Source of the DNA: Erinaceus europaeus
Lineage: Eukaryota; Chordata; Mammalia; Eulipotyphla; Erinaceidae
Reading direction: 5' to 3'
Assembly: GCF_950295315.1 (NCBI RefSeq)
Contig: NC_080164.1
Location: 6,681,582 to 6,745,581, forward strand
DNA length: 64,000 nucleotides
The translations under genes and the position numbers were made by a program. Shown in pieces: positions 43,792-53,476 of this stretch (its first letter is position 1; every line of letters begins with the position of its first letter). The notes below the pieces were generated by a model. It was not told the origin of the DNA, made no database searches, and saw only the letters and a program-made list of their open reading frames with translations.

Positions 43792-44068
43792 GGAGCTGGG
43801 CAGTAGCGCAGCGGGTGAAGCGCACGTGGCGCAAAGCACAAGGACCTGCGTAAGGATCCCGGTTCGAGCCCCGGCTCCCCACCTGCAGGGGAGTCGATTC
43901 ACAAGCGGTGAAGCAGGTCTGCAGGTGTCTGTCTTTCTCTCTCTCTGTCTGTCTTCCCTTCCTCTCACCATTTCTCTCTGTCCTAGAACAATGACATCAA
44001 TAATAACTACAACAGTAAGACAACATGGGCAACAGGAGGGAATAAATAAATACATATATATAAATTGA
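43792..44068 (+). mobile_element. SINE type A, full length
   Basis: GGAGCTGGGCAGTAGCGCAGC head, CGGTTCGAGCCCC B box, AATAACTACAACAG tail, AATAAATAAATAC. Confidence 0.9.
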
Positions 44069-44082
44069 CTACTTCCATTGGA

Positions 44083-44222
44083 ATTTTTTATTTATTTACT
44101 TCACCAGAGCACTGCTCAGCTCTGGCTTATGGTGGTGCTGGAAATTGAATTTGGAATCTTAGAGCCTCACGCATGAGAGTTGTTTTGCATAAACAGGATG
44201 CTATCTCTTTAGCCTTGCAAAG
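44083..44222 (-). mobile_element. SINE type C, antisense
   Basis: TTTATTTATTTACTTCACC, CAGAGCACTGCTCAGCTCTGG, CTTAGAGCCTCACGCATG, GATGCTATCTCTTTAGCC. Confidence 0.82.
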
Positions 44223-44321
44223 TTCTGTTTTCAGTTGCAGCTTCAGAACTAGGCCAACTGAAATGCCCCACTATCATACTTTCTATTTTTCCAAGTTACT
44301 TTTAGAAAAATATTTTGAGGG

Positions 44322-44535
44322 GCCCAGATAAAATGGTAATGCTAACATGTTACTATGCCTGAGAACCCAGGTTCAAGTCCCTGGTCTTCTCACTTGAAGT
44401 TTGTATGTGTGTGTGTTGGGGGGGATTTCATGAGTGGTCGAGTAGTACTGCAGATGCCTTGCCTTTCTGACTTTCTCTCCTTCTCTTTCTTCTTCTATCA
44501 CTCTGTCTCTCGTTGTATTAAAAAATAGCCGCTGA
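44322..44535 (+). mobile_element. SINE type B, diverged
   Basis: GGGGCCCAGATAAAATGGTAATG head, CAGGTTCAAGTCCC B box, TTTCATGAGTGGTCGAG body, CT-rich end, tail module remnant GCTGAGAACAGTG. Confidence 0.72.
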
Positions 44536-44562
44536 GAACAGTGTAAACATACAAACATATGG

Positions 44563-44818
44563 GGAGTTGGGCGGTAGCTCAGCGGGTTAAGCGCACGTGG
44601 TGTAAAGCACAAGGACAATGTAGGGATCTCGGTTCGAGCCCCCTGGCTCTCCACACGCAGTGAAGCAGGTCTGCAGGTGTCTATCTTTCTCTCCCCCTCT
44701 CTGTATTCCCCTCCTTTCTCCATTTCTCTCTGTCCTATCCAACAGCAAAGACAGACAACAATATAACAAGGGCAACAAAAAGGGAATAAATAAATATATA
44801 TTTTTTTAATTAAAAAAA
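44563..44818 (+). mobile_element. SINE type A, near full length
   Basis: GGAGTTGGGCGGTAGCTCAGC head, CGGTTCGAGCCCC B box. Repeats ACATACAAACATATGG (44547-44562) / ACATACAAGCATATGG (44819-44834), one mismatch. Confidence 0.92.
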
Positions 44819-44845
44819 ACATACAAGCATATGGAACCCTGATGG

Positions 44846-44846
44846 G

Positions 44847-44872
<26 letters not shown>
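44846..44872 (+). repeat. (GT)n microsatellite
   Basis: About 13 GT units. Confidence 0.95.
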
Positions 44873-44877
<5 letters not shown>

Positions 44878-44879
44878 TT

Positions 44880-45440
44880 TTTAATGGGGGTTGAGTCCAG
44901 AACACTACTCAGCTCTCAGTGCTCAGTCTTGTGCTCTTATGTGGATCTCTCTTCCGATAGATATATCTTCCTGAGTTGCTCCAAGTCATTTATTTAGCTT
45001 TTTAATCATTTAGCTACAGAGCGGTCTTATTAATTGTTCTTGTTAATCATCTCACTTAATATTCCTAAAAACTGAATGCTGAATCATGTATCTGAGTAAC
45101 AAATGCTAATGAATTGCGGTTTCCAGAAAGAGAATGTGTGTGTGTATATGTATGTGTGTATATGTCTATATATCCCATCTACTTATATGAATAGCATAAG
45201 AAAAGGACAATTGTCTTTCCATTTGGAAGCCAATGTCATGTGAAAACTGGCACATGTTGGAGGAGGATAAGCTATGCAGCCTTTCCAGCCGAACAGAAAG
45301 CCCTTTTTTTTTTTTTAACTTACCTCTTTTTCTAAAAGAAGAGAGACTTTATCAGAAGTCTAGGAGGAAGTTTCCACCAAGGGACTGCTCAGAACTATCG
45401 CTGGCTCCTAATCAAGTTTGAAGTGATCCAAGCCAAGGCA
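44880..45440. other. End of VSNL1 intron 1
   Basis: Contains TATGTGTG repeats near 45137-45175 and a T13 run near 45306. No further exon seen before the acceptor at 45467. Confidence 0.5.
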
Positions 45441-45468
45441 CTGATTGCATTCATTTGTCTGTCTTTAG
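45441..45468 (+). promoter_or_regulatory. VSNL1: Splice acceptor of the VSNL1 exon
   Basis: A pyrimidine-rich stretch ends TCTGTCTTTAG directly before the exon. It is a normal U2-type 3' splice site. The AG lies 5 nt before the initiator ATG, so almost all of the 5' UTR must come from an upstream exon. Confidence 0.85.
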
Positions 45469-45635
45469 GCAGAATGGGGAAACAGAATAGCAAACTGGCC
45501 CCCGAAGTGATGGAGGACTTGGTGAAGAGCACGGAGTTTAACGAGCACGAGCTCAAGCAGTGGTACAAAGGCTTCCTCAAGGACTGTCCAAGCGGGAGGC
45601 TGAATCTCGAGGAATTCCAGCAGCTCTACGTGAAG
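45469..45635 (+). CDS. VSNL1: VSNL1 first coding exon (visinin-like protein 1, N-terminus)
   Basis: This exon encodes the first 54 residues of the neuronal calcium sensor VILIP-1, a 191-aa calcium-myristoyl switch protein that binds membranes and modulates signalling in neurons. Seen: a T-rich tract and AG at 45467-45468, 5 nt of 5' UTR, ATG at 45474-45476, an open frame to AAG at 45633-45635, then a GTAAAT donor. The exon therefore ends in phase 0. The peptide starts [16 protein letters not shown] (Gly2 is the N-myristoylation site of the family) and contains [19 protein letters not shown]. The Cys38-Pro39 pair is the change that disables calcium binding in EF-hand 1 of neuronal calcium sensors. 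The residues match VILIP-1 as I know it and differ from HPCAL1 and hippocalcin, which share the opening but diverge from residue 9. The reading frame continues a few codons past the donor but loses family resemblance at once, which supports the splice site. Downstream EF-hand exons are outside the window. The 5' UTR exon and promoter are not visible. Confidence 0.96.
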
Positions 45636-45641
45636 GTAAAT
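45636..45641 (+). promoter_or_regulatory. VSNL1: Splice donor of the VSNL1 exon
   Basis: AAG|GTAAAT fits the U2-type donor consensus. It falls exactly where the resemblance to VILIP-1 stops (after residue Lys54). Confidence 0.85.
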
Positions 45642-45929
45642 TCTTTTCCAGCCTTATCCCCCCTCCTCCCACACACACACACTTCAGGACAGAACACGTT
45701 GTCTTCATAGCTTTACAGGGAATGACATCTCAGAGTAGCTACTTTGTTTCAGCACCGGTGTGATGTTCCAGCCTAAAAGAAAGATGGAGTTGTTTGTTTG
45801 TTTGTTTTTATGCATAGGGATGTATTTTGTTCCATAGATATGGCAAGCATTTTCTAAACAAGAAGCCTGATTGTTTAATCAAGATACTGAATAGTGGTTC
45901 AAAGGATGGCAGCGGCTGTGAAAGGACAG

Positions 45930-45947
45930 TATATATATGTACATATA

Positions 45948-45986
<39 letters not shown>

Positions 45987-45987
45987 C
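45930..45987 (+). repeat. (TA)n / TACATA repeat 0.3 kb past the exon
   Basis: Two runs of TATATA separated by TACATA. Able to form hairpins and probably length-polymorphic. Confidence 0.95.
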
Positions 45988-46097
45988 TCAGATAATAGTG
46001 TTTGCTGATGACTATCGGCAAGCTGCTAATTATGCCACTGTTGGCCTTCCCGGCAGCATCTGTACCTTGGTGGGTTAAAGAGAAAGTATACAGGGGG

Positions 46098-46316
46098 AGG
46101 GAGAGGGGGAGGGCATCGCACCTGATTGAGCGCACACATCATCATGCCCAAGGACCCTGGTTCAAGCCCCTGCTTCCCACCTATAGGGGGAAAGCTTCAA
46201 GAGCAGTGAAGCAGGTCTACAGGTATCTCTCTGCCCCTCTCCCTCTCTGTCTCCCCCTCCTCTCTCAATTTCTCTCTGTCTCTGTCTAATAAATAAATGT
46301 AATATTTAAAAAATAT
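46098..46316 (+). mobile_element. SINE type B
   Basis: GGGCATCGCACCTGATTGAGC head, TGGTTCAAGCCCC B box, AATAAATAAATG. Flanks AAAGAGAAAGTATACAGGGG / AAAGAGAAAGTACACAGGGG. Confidence 0.9.
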
Positions 46317-46366
46317 AAAAGAGAAAGTACACAGGGGAGTTTTTTTTCACTAAGAAAGACTCTCCT

Positions 46367-46650
46367 GGGGCCAGATGGTGGTGTACCTGGTTGAGCACAC
46401 GTTACAGTCCCCACCTGCAGGGAGAAGCTTCCTGAGTGGGGAAGCAGTACTGCAGGTGTCTCTCTGTCTCTCCCTATCTATTACTCCCTTCCCTCTCAAT
46501 TTCTGGCTGTCTCTATCCAATAAATAAATAATTACAAGAAAGAGAGAAAGAAGGAAAGAAAGAAAGAAAGAAGAAGAAAAGAAAGAAAGAGAAGAAGAAA
46601 GGAAGAAAGAAAGGGAGGAAGGAAGAGAGAGAGAGAAAGAAAGGAGAAAA
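46367..46650 (+). mobile_element. SINE type B, deleted, with long GAAA tail
   Basis: GGGGCCAGATGGTGGTGTACC head jumps from ACGTTACAG to TCCCCACCTGCAGG (B box lost). The tail is GAAA/GGAA to 46650. Flanks GAAAGACTCTCCTGG / GAACGACTCTCCTGG. Confidence 0.88.
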
Positions 46651-46655
46651 GAACG
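46535..46655 (+). repeat. (GAAA)n / (GGAA)n tract
   Basis: About 115 bp of purine repeats continuing the SINE tail. Confidence 0.93.
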
Positions 46656-46665
46656 ACTCTCCTGG

Positions 46666-47549
46666 TTGCAGATAAGAAGAAAATAAGAGTGTGCCTGGGA
46701 GGCGTCTGGTATACATCTGACATAAAGGTCTTTCATAGGATGCTTCATTCTGTATTTGTACTATTTAAGTGTTAAACTCCCAGGCATACCAGATAAAACT
46801 CATTTCATGGAAAGTGTACTTTCTACTGCAGTGATACTCTTTCGTCTGGTTCTGTCTGAGTTGATCAGTTGCATTGATGGTAGATTTGACAAGACCTAAG
46901 ACATTTCTTATGTAACATTGGGCTCCTTTAAAAAAGAAATACATCGTTTTTCTTTCAGCTTGGGCTAAAATGCAAACTAGAAAATATGAACACACTGGCT
47001 TTAGCTTTTCAGTTTTAACAAGTGTCACTGATGAAGCTTATTTATGTTGAGTCATAGGGACCATCTCCACATATATATGCACGAGCAGGATGGTTTTACA
47101 AAATATTAAACATTGTCATTATCTCCTGAACTGACAGTTTCACATAGCCCGTGTGCCAGGCATTCCAGCCTTGCCCAGGAGCAGGAAGGGGCATGTCTGA
47201 GAAAGCTCAGAGCTGCACTGTTCACAACAGCAGTGCTGGGAGACAACTCAAAATGCCTGTCAAAGGAGCGTGAAAAGTACACTCTGATGTACTTCTAGAT
47301 GGGGAAATGTGAGTCTCAAAGTAGTCCAGATTAAAAACAAGTAAGATAACTATGTATTTTAGATGACTACAGACTAATGCGGTTAAGCTATGCAGAAGAG
47401 ACAGCGAGGGAGTGACAGACACACAACTCAGACTCACGGGAATATTTGGTGGTAAAAAGAGGCCAAGAAAATGCCGGGCTACGACCCACACATTGAGATG
47501 GTGTCACAGTCATTCCTATGGCGAGTTTCAGTGTTGGTTTGAGTTGCTT
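46666..47549. other. VSNL1 intron 2, no feature recognised
   Basis: Searched for the next VSNL1 exon (FFPYGDASKFAQ-type coding). None found. Confidence 0.5.
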
Positions 47550-47563
47550 GATGAATGCCTTGT

Positions 47564-47808
47564 CTTCTTGTTTATATATTTTTTTATTTTTATGTATTTA
47601 TTTGTTATTGGGTAGAGACAGAGAGAAATTGAGAGAGAAGGGGGCGATAGAGAGGAAGACAGACAGAGAGACACCTGCAGACCTGCTTCACCACCTATGA
47701 AGCGACTCCGCTGCAGGTGGGGAGCCGGGGGCTCGAACTGGGATCCTAACCGGTCCTTGCGTTTTGCGCCACACACACTTAACCTGCTGTGCTACCGCCC
47801 GACTCCCT
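47564..47808 (-). mobile_element. SINE type A/B hybrid, antisense
   Basis: TTATTTGTTATTGGGTAGAG tail (type B) joined to GGTGGGGAGCCGGGGGCTCG and a type A head end CTACCGCCCGACTCCC. Flanks GATGAATGCCTTGT (47550-47563) / GACGAATGCCTTGT (47809-47822). Confidence 0.9.
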
Positions 47809-47839
47809 GACGAATGCCTTGTTACAACTAGTCTTCATG

Positions 47840-48139
47840 GGAGCTGGAAAGTGGAGTATCTGACTAAGTATACATATTACCGTATGTAATGGCAAACGCT
47901 AGAAGAAGAAGAACCATATGTAACGACCCGGGTTCGAGCTCCAGCTCCCCACCTGCAGAGGGGAAAGCTTCATGAGTGGTGAAGAGAGTACTTCAGGTAT
48001 CTCTCGGTCTCTCTCCCTCTCTGTATCCCCTTCCCTTCACTGTTTTTCTCTGTCCTATCAAATAGAGGAGAAAAAAATGAAAATATGGCCACAGGGAGTA
48101 GTGGATTCACGGAGCCCCAGAGTTAACCCTGGTGGCAAA
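47840..48139 (+). mobile_element. SINE type A-like with head insertion
   Basis: GGAGCTGGAAAGTGGAGTATC head, an extra AGAAGAAGAAG stretch, GGGTTCGAGCTCC B box, tail module AGTAGTGGATTCACGG. Exact repeats AACTAGTCTTCATG at 47826-47839 and 48140-48153. Confidence 0.9.
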
Positions 48140-48153
48140 AACTAGTCTTCATG

Positions 48154-49334
48154 ACCACTGACAAGTGTGAAGAATTAGACTGATCCATTAATTCATTACC
48201 AGGCTCCCACAGGTAAATGTACACAGAGAAGTAAAGATAATAGGAGCATGTGTGCAGGTTACAAGATCACTGTGCCATTTCTAAGATATGCACACGTCGT
48301 TATTAGCATGGAGAGAGATCCCTCATATCACAGTGTCCAGAAAGGCATCTATTACTCAATTGATATAAACTGCTTTTGCAAAAAAGCAATCCATTTCTGC
48401 ATTTTCCCATCTTATTACACCACTTTCCACAGTTTTCAAAGTCATACCTCTACACTTCAGTTGCCCAGGAGTTGGCCTCTGCCTCAGAACTATTTTCCCT
48501 CTCAGCCTCGAGGAAAGTACAGACACATGTGATTTGTCAAAGCCACTTTCCTGTCACCAGAGGTCACACAAACTGTCACTCTGTGTTTCAGAGAGTTCTC
48601 TGGGCCACATTCCTCACTGTTTGCTTTAAATAAGGAGGCTTTTTGCCTTTGAAGAAATCGTTTTTCATGCAGAAAATGAGGTGTTTCATTTATATACCTG
48701 AAGCACCAGTCTCAAAATGGGCATCCTGGAAGCATTACATTCACCGCATGCTGTGTGTAACCCCAGTCTCCTCCTTCCTCACTGCACCTTCAAGTGACAT
48801 GTGTTGTGGTTATTGTTGTTGTGTTAGTGAACTTATGTTCACTTTTTAAATTGAGGTGAGACTCTAGACACATCCAAACTTACCTGTGCTCATATATGGA
48901 ATAGTCAGAAAGGAGGCAAAGTCTTTCTCTTCTTCTAGAATTCCAGAGACATAATATGCCACACACCAGGGAAAAAGAAAAATTAGGACAGGTCTGATAT
49001 GCCAGGCAGTAGAAGCATGGAGGGAAATGACATGTGCAGTAAGGCCCAGGAGGGAGATCCGTTGCCAGTGAGAGGGAACAGGGAAGAGTCCCCTGTAAGT
49101 AAGTTCAGCTGGAAGGTTCTAAACTGACTTCTGCTTAGAAGAATCACAAGAGAGAGGGGTCATGTTTCAGACAGATGAGCATCTATTGAGAGAAAGTAAA
49201 ACAGAGAGAAGGAGAGGAACGCATGTGCTATATAGACGTGTAGAGGAAAGAGAAAGAGACAGAGATCAAGACAGTCAGAAGAGGCTAGCTTCATGGAGGA
49301 GGGGGAGGTCTGCTTTTTCTTAGCAAACTCCAAC
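48154..49334. other. VSNL1 intron 2, no feature recognised
   Basis: Mostly unique sequence. Short overlapping frames lack any family. Confidence 0.45.
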
Positions 49335-50461
49335 AAGTTGAGAGGGGGAAGAGGGAGAGGGAGAAAGGGAGAGGGAGAGGGAGAGGGAGAGGGAGAGGGA
49401 GAGGGAGAGGGAGGGAAAGGAAGAAGGAGGGAAAGGGAGAGGGAGAGGGAAAAGAGGGAGGGAAAGGGAGAGGGAGGGAGAGGGAGAAGAGGGAGGAGAT
49501 GGAGAGGGAGGAGACGGGGAGGGAGGGAGAGGGAGAGGGAGAGGGAGGGAGAGGAAGAGGCAGGGACAGGGAGGAAGAGGGAGAGGGAGGAAGGGAGAGG
49601 GAGGAAGGGAGAGGGAGGAAGGGAGAGGGAGAGGGAGGAAGGGAGAGGGAGGTAGAGGGAGAGGGAGGAAGAGGGAGAGGGAGGGAGAGGGAGGAAGAGG
49701 GAGGAAGGGAGAGGGAGGGAGAGGGAGGGAGAGGGAGGGAGAGGGAGGAAGAGGGAGAGGGAGAAAGGGAGAGGGAGAGGGAGAGGGAGGGAAAGGAAGA
49801 AGGAGGGAAAAGGAGAGGGAGAGGGAAAAGAGGGAGGGAGAGGGAGAAGAGGGAGGAGATGGAGAGGGAGGAGACGGGGAGGGAGGGAGAGGGAGAAGGA
49901 GAGGGAGAGGGAGGGAGAGGAAGAGGGAGGGACAGGGAGGAAGAGGGAGATGGAGGAAGGGAGAGGGAGGAAGGGAGAGGGAGGAAGGGAGAGGGAGAGG
50001 GAGGAAGGGAGAGGGAGGTAGAGGGAGAGAGAGGGAAAGGGAGAGGGAGGGAAAGGGAGAGGGAGGGAGAGGGAGGGAGAGGGAGGGAGAGGGAGGAAGA
50101 GGGAGAGGGAGGAAAAGGGAGAGGGAGGGAGAGGGAGGGAGAGGGAGGGAGAGGGAGGGAGAGGGAGGAAGGGAGAGGGAGGGAGAGGGAGGAAGAGGGA
50201 GGGAGAGGGAGGAAGAGGGAGAGGGAGGGAGAGGGAGGAAGGGAGAGGGAGGGAAAGGGAGAGAGAGGGAGAGGGAGGGAAAGGGAGAGGGAGGGAAAGG
50301 GAGAGAGAGGGAGAGGGAGGGAAAGGGAGAGAGAGGGAAAGGGAGAGGGAGGGAAAGGGAGAGGGAGGAAGGGAGAGGGAGAGGGAAAAGAAGAGGGAGA
50401 AGGAGAGGGAAAGGGAGGGAGAGGGAGGAAGAGGGAGAGGGAGGAAGAGGGAGAGGGAGAG
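49335..50461 (+). repeat. 1.1 kb purine array (GGGAGA / GGGAGG / GGAAGG)
   Basis: Almost uninterrupted purines on the + strand, built from GGGAGA hexamers mixed with GGGAGG, GGGAAA and GGAAG variants. Rare pyrimidines fall in the landmark words GAGATGGAG, GAGACGGGG, GGGACAGGG and GGTAGAGG. Landmarks recur at a spacing of 360-366 bp. The very long frames across it on both strands (up to 476 codons, Leu/Pro/Ser or Arg/Glu/Gly only) are low-complexity artefacts. Confidence 0.97.
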
Positions 50462-50469
50462 ACTGACTC

Positions 50470-51110
50470 CAGTGAAGAGAGGCATTTTGTAGTCCTTCCT
50501 CAGTGTCAGTGTCCATACTGAGGGTCTGGCTGAGCAGGCAAAGCTGCCTGTGACCCCTGCCCTTCTGGCTGTCTGGTCAGCTTGGCTCATCCAAGCTGGC
50601 GGCCACTCTGCCCTTTTCAGACTCCAGGGGGAGTGTCAGCAGAAGGGGACAGTGACAGTAGACTGACTGACTAGCTGTGCCCCACCACCCCTGTCACACA
50701 ACTGTTGGACAGGGCTTTGCAAACACAGGCCTGGGCACAAAATGCTTGTGGTTCCTTTCTGTAGTCATGGGACCACAATCACCCCAACACCCCGAGGCTA
50801 GCCAGAAGCTGTCACAGGAGCAAGTTGTCTGTAGGTGTTTGCAGCATGAGTTGTATTCAGTACTGAGTGAGTGTCTCCTGCTCAGGAAGACCTGTGATGC
50901 AGGCAAATGGAAGCCTCCAGAGAATACACCCCCACCCCCGCCCACAGGCTAGGGGAAAAGGCACAGTTTCTTGGTGGGGACGCGTGTGAAAAAAATGAAA
51001 GCTTAATTTCCAAGTAGGATAGTAAGATATGTTAATTAATACAGTGATGAACGGAGGGTGTTTCTCTTAACCTTTTAGAAGAGTCAGACCTGTCTGAATC
51101 AAAAGGTGGG
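50470..51110. other. VSNL1 intron 2, no feature recognised
   Basis: GC-richer stretch after the array. No exon signal recognised. Confidence 0.45.
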
Positions 51111-51114
51111 TTTT

Positions 51115-51395
51115 GGGAGTCTGGCGGTAAAACTGCAGGTTAAGCGCAGGTGGTGCAAAGCATAAGGATCCCGGTTCGAGCCCCCGGCTCCCCACCTTCA
51201 GGGGAGTCACTTCACAGGTGGTGAAGCAGGTCTGCAGGTGTCTGTCTTTCTCTCCCCCTCTCTGTCTTCCCTTCCTCTCTCCATTTCTCTCTGTCCTATC
51301 TAACAACAACGACATCAATAACCACAACAATAAAAACTACAACAACAGTAAAAAACAAGAGCAACAAAAGGGAAAAAATAAATAAATAAATAGGT
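51115..51395 (+). mobile_element. SINE type A
   Basis: GGGAGTCTGGCGGTAAAACTGC head (box A altered), CGGTTCGAGCCCC B box, full body, CAACAA tail, AAATAAATAAATAAATA. Confidence 0.9.
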
Positions 51396-51530
51396 GAGGT
51401 TTTTCTCCCTTCTTTTTTCAAGTGTGGCACACATTATTGGCTGGCTTAGGCCCCTTCCCTAGGGAAGTATGCTTAAATCTTAATCTCTAATACCTCAGAA
51501 TATACCTGCATTTAGAAAGAGAACTGTGGG

Positions 51531-51733
51531 GGCCAGGCAATGGTGCATCTGGTTAAGTACACACTTTACAGTGCACAAGGACCCAGGTTCAAGTCTCTGG
51601 TCGCCACCTGCAGGGAGAAAACTTCACAAATAGTGAAGCAGGGCTGCAGGTGTCTCTCTGTCTCTTTCCCTCACTATCTCCCCTTCTCCTCTCAATTTCT
51701 CTCCGTCTCTATCCAATAATAAATAAACAAAGA
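51531..51733 (+). mobile_element. SINE type B
   Basis: GGGGCCAGGCAATGGTGCATC head, CAGGTTCAAGTCTC B box, CACCTGCAGGGAGAAAAC, CAATAATAAATAAAC. Confidence 0.87.
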
Positions 51734-51741
51734 TCAAAACA

Positions 51742-51884
51742 ACCTTTATTTATTTACTTTTTTTTACCAGAGCACTGCTCAGCTCTGGCTTATGGTGATG
51801 CAGGGGATTGAACCTGGGACTTGACGGAGCCTCAGGCTTGAGACTCTGTTTGCATAACCATTATGCTATCTACCCCCCAAAACA
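51742..51884 (-). mobile_element. SINE type C, antisense
   Basis: TTTATTTATTTACTTTTTTTTACC, CAGAGCACTGCTCAGCTCTGG, TTGAACCTGGGACTTG, CATTATGCTATCTACCCCCC. Flanks AAAACAACCTTTA / AAAACAACCTTTA. Confidence 0.9.
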
Positions 51885-51972
51885 ACCTTTAAAGGGAAGG
51901 TTAAGTTATAGGTCATTAGAGTGTGCCTTAATCCAGTGAGACAGGAGTCCTTGTAAAAAGAGACAGGCAGAG

Positions 51973-52333
51973 GGTCTGGGGGTGGCACAGTGGGTTGGGC
52001 GCATGTGGTGCAAAGCGCAGGGACCTGTGTAAGGATCCCGGTTCGAGCCCCCGGCTCCCCACCTGCAGGGGAGTCGCTTCACAGGCAGTGAAGCAGGTCT
52101 GCAGGTATCTATCTTTCTCTCCTCCTCTCTGTCTTCCCCTCCTCTTTCGTTTCTCTCTGTCCTCTCCAACAACGAACGACATCAACAATAACAATAATAA
52201 CCACAACAAGGCTACTACAACAACAAGGGCAACAAAAGGGGGGAAAAATGGCCTCCAGGAGCGGCGGATTCATGGTGCAGGCACTGAGCCCCAGCAATAA
52301 CCCTGGAGGAAAAAAAAGAGAGAGAGAGAGAGA
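51973..52333 (+). mobile_element. SINE type A with tail module and GA end (sister copy 1)
   Basis: GGGTCTGGGGGTGGCACAG head, CGGTTCGAGCCCC B box, CAACGAACGACATC, GGCTACTACAACAACAAGGGC, CCAGGAGCGGCGGATTC module, AAAAAAAGAGAGAGAG end. Flanks share AGAGACAGGCA. Confidence 0.9.
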
Positions 52334-52407
52334 CAGGCACACAAAGAAAGCCAGGCTGGGTAAGAAGCACCATGATGCATGGACGCCAAGAAGAGAGGTC
52401 TTGGGGG

Positions 52408-52764
52408 TCCAGGGTAGCGCAGCGGGATAAGCACATGTAGCACAAAGCGCAAGGAACAGCATAAGGATCCTGGTTTGAGCCCCCGGCTCCCCACCTGCAG
52501 GGAAGTCACTTCACAGACTGTGAAGCAGGTCTGCAGGTGTCTGTCTTTCTCTCCTCCTCTCTGTCTTCCCCTCCTCTTTCATTTCTCTCTGTCCTATCCA
52601 ACAACGAACGACATCAACAGTAACAATAATAACCACAACAATGCTACTACAACAACAAGGGCAACAAAAGGGGGGGAAATGGCCTCCAGGAGCAGTGGAT
52701 TCATGGTGCAGACACTGAACCCCAGCAATAACCCTGGAGGCAAAAAAAGAGAGAGAGAGAGAGA
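52408..52764 (+). mobile_element. SINE type A with tail module and GA end (sister copy 2)
   Basis: Shares the CAACGAACGACATC and GCTACTACAACAACAAGGGC variants and the GA end with the copy 436 bp upstream. Its own flanks AGAGAGGTCT / AGAGAGGTCT show a separate insertion. Confidence 0.9.
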
Positions 52765-52769
52765 GGTCT

Positions 52770-53054
52770 CTGGGGTAACCAACCTACCAAGACTTTGAAC
52801 TTAGGCTTCTGTCCTCCTGAATGGTCTTCCTATTCTTTTCTTTTTTCATTGTTTAGGCCATCCATTCTGTGGCACTCTGTTACAGCATCTGTAACCAAAG
52901 AATCTAGTACCTGTATCACTGCCTCTTCTGTTACTTCTCCTGAACAAACTTCTCCTGAGTCCTCTGGAACCGATCTCAGAATGTTTCCTGTGAGGAGGGG
53001 TCTGACATTCCTGTCTACATGGACGCCAATATCTCTGGTCATAGAGTCAGACAA
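52770..53054. other. Short intron segment, no gene recognised
   Basis: An open frame at 52795-53100 runs through unique DNA into a repeat. No family seen. Confidence 0.4.
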
Positions 53055-53193
53055 TTTTTTTAATTATTTTAAATTTTTTATTTATAAAAAGGAAACATAG
53101 ACAAGACCATAGGATAAAATGGGTACAGCTTCACACAATTCCCACCACCAGATCTCTGTATCCCATCCCCTCCCCTGATAGCTTTCCTATTCT
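53055..53193 (-). mobile_element. R-family repeat, antisense, 3' part (split by SINE)
   Basis: TTTTTTATTTATAAAAAGG antisense poly(A) end, CAATTCCCACCACCAGATC, TAGCTTTCCTATTCT (left target copy). Confidence 0.82.
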
Positions 53194-53476
53194 TTTTTTA
53201 AATTATTTTTTATTTAATTATTCCCTTTTGTTGCCCTTGTTATTTTTTATTGGTGTAGTTATTATTAACGTTGTTGTCGTCGTTGTTGGATAGGACAGAG
53301 AGAAATGGAGAGAGGGGGAGAGAGAAAGATAGACACCTGCAGACCTCCTGTGAAGAGACTCCCCTGCAGGTGGGGAGCCAGGGCTCAAACCAGGATCCTT
53401 AGGCTGGTTCTTCAGCTTAGAGCCATCTGCATTAACCTGCTGCGCTTCAGCCAGCACTCCCAGCCAGCCCGACTCC
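53194..53476 (-). mobile_element. SINE type A, antisense, inside R
   Basis: CCCTTTTGTTGCCCTTG, TTGTTGGATAGGACAG, CCCCTGCAGGTGGGGAGCC, ending CAGCCCGACTCC. Flanks TAGCTTTCCTATTCT (53179-53193) / TAGCTTCCCTATTCT (53477-53491), one mismatch. Part of the body is deleted, and the head region is partly duplicated (CAGCCAGCACTCCCAGCCAGCCCG). Confidence 0.9.

Noticed and set aside
1..45400. VSNL1 promoter or 5' UTR exon within the window
   Set aside because: No CpG-rich block or GC-rich exon candidate is seen. Intron 1 is expected to be very long, so exon 1 is probably upstream.
49160..50590. 476-codon and 398-codon minus-strand frames and a 340-codon plus-strand frame
   Set aside because: They translate the purine array into Leu/Pro/Ser or Arg/Glu/Gly repeats. 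All frames are open only because stops need bases the array lacks.
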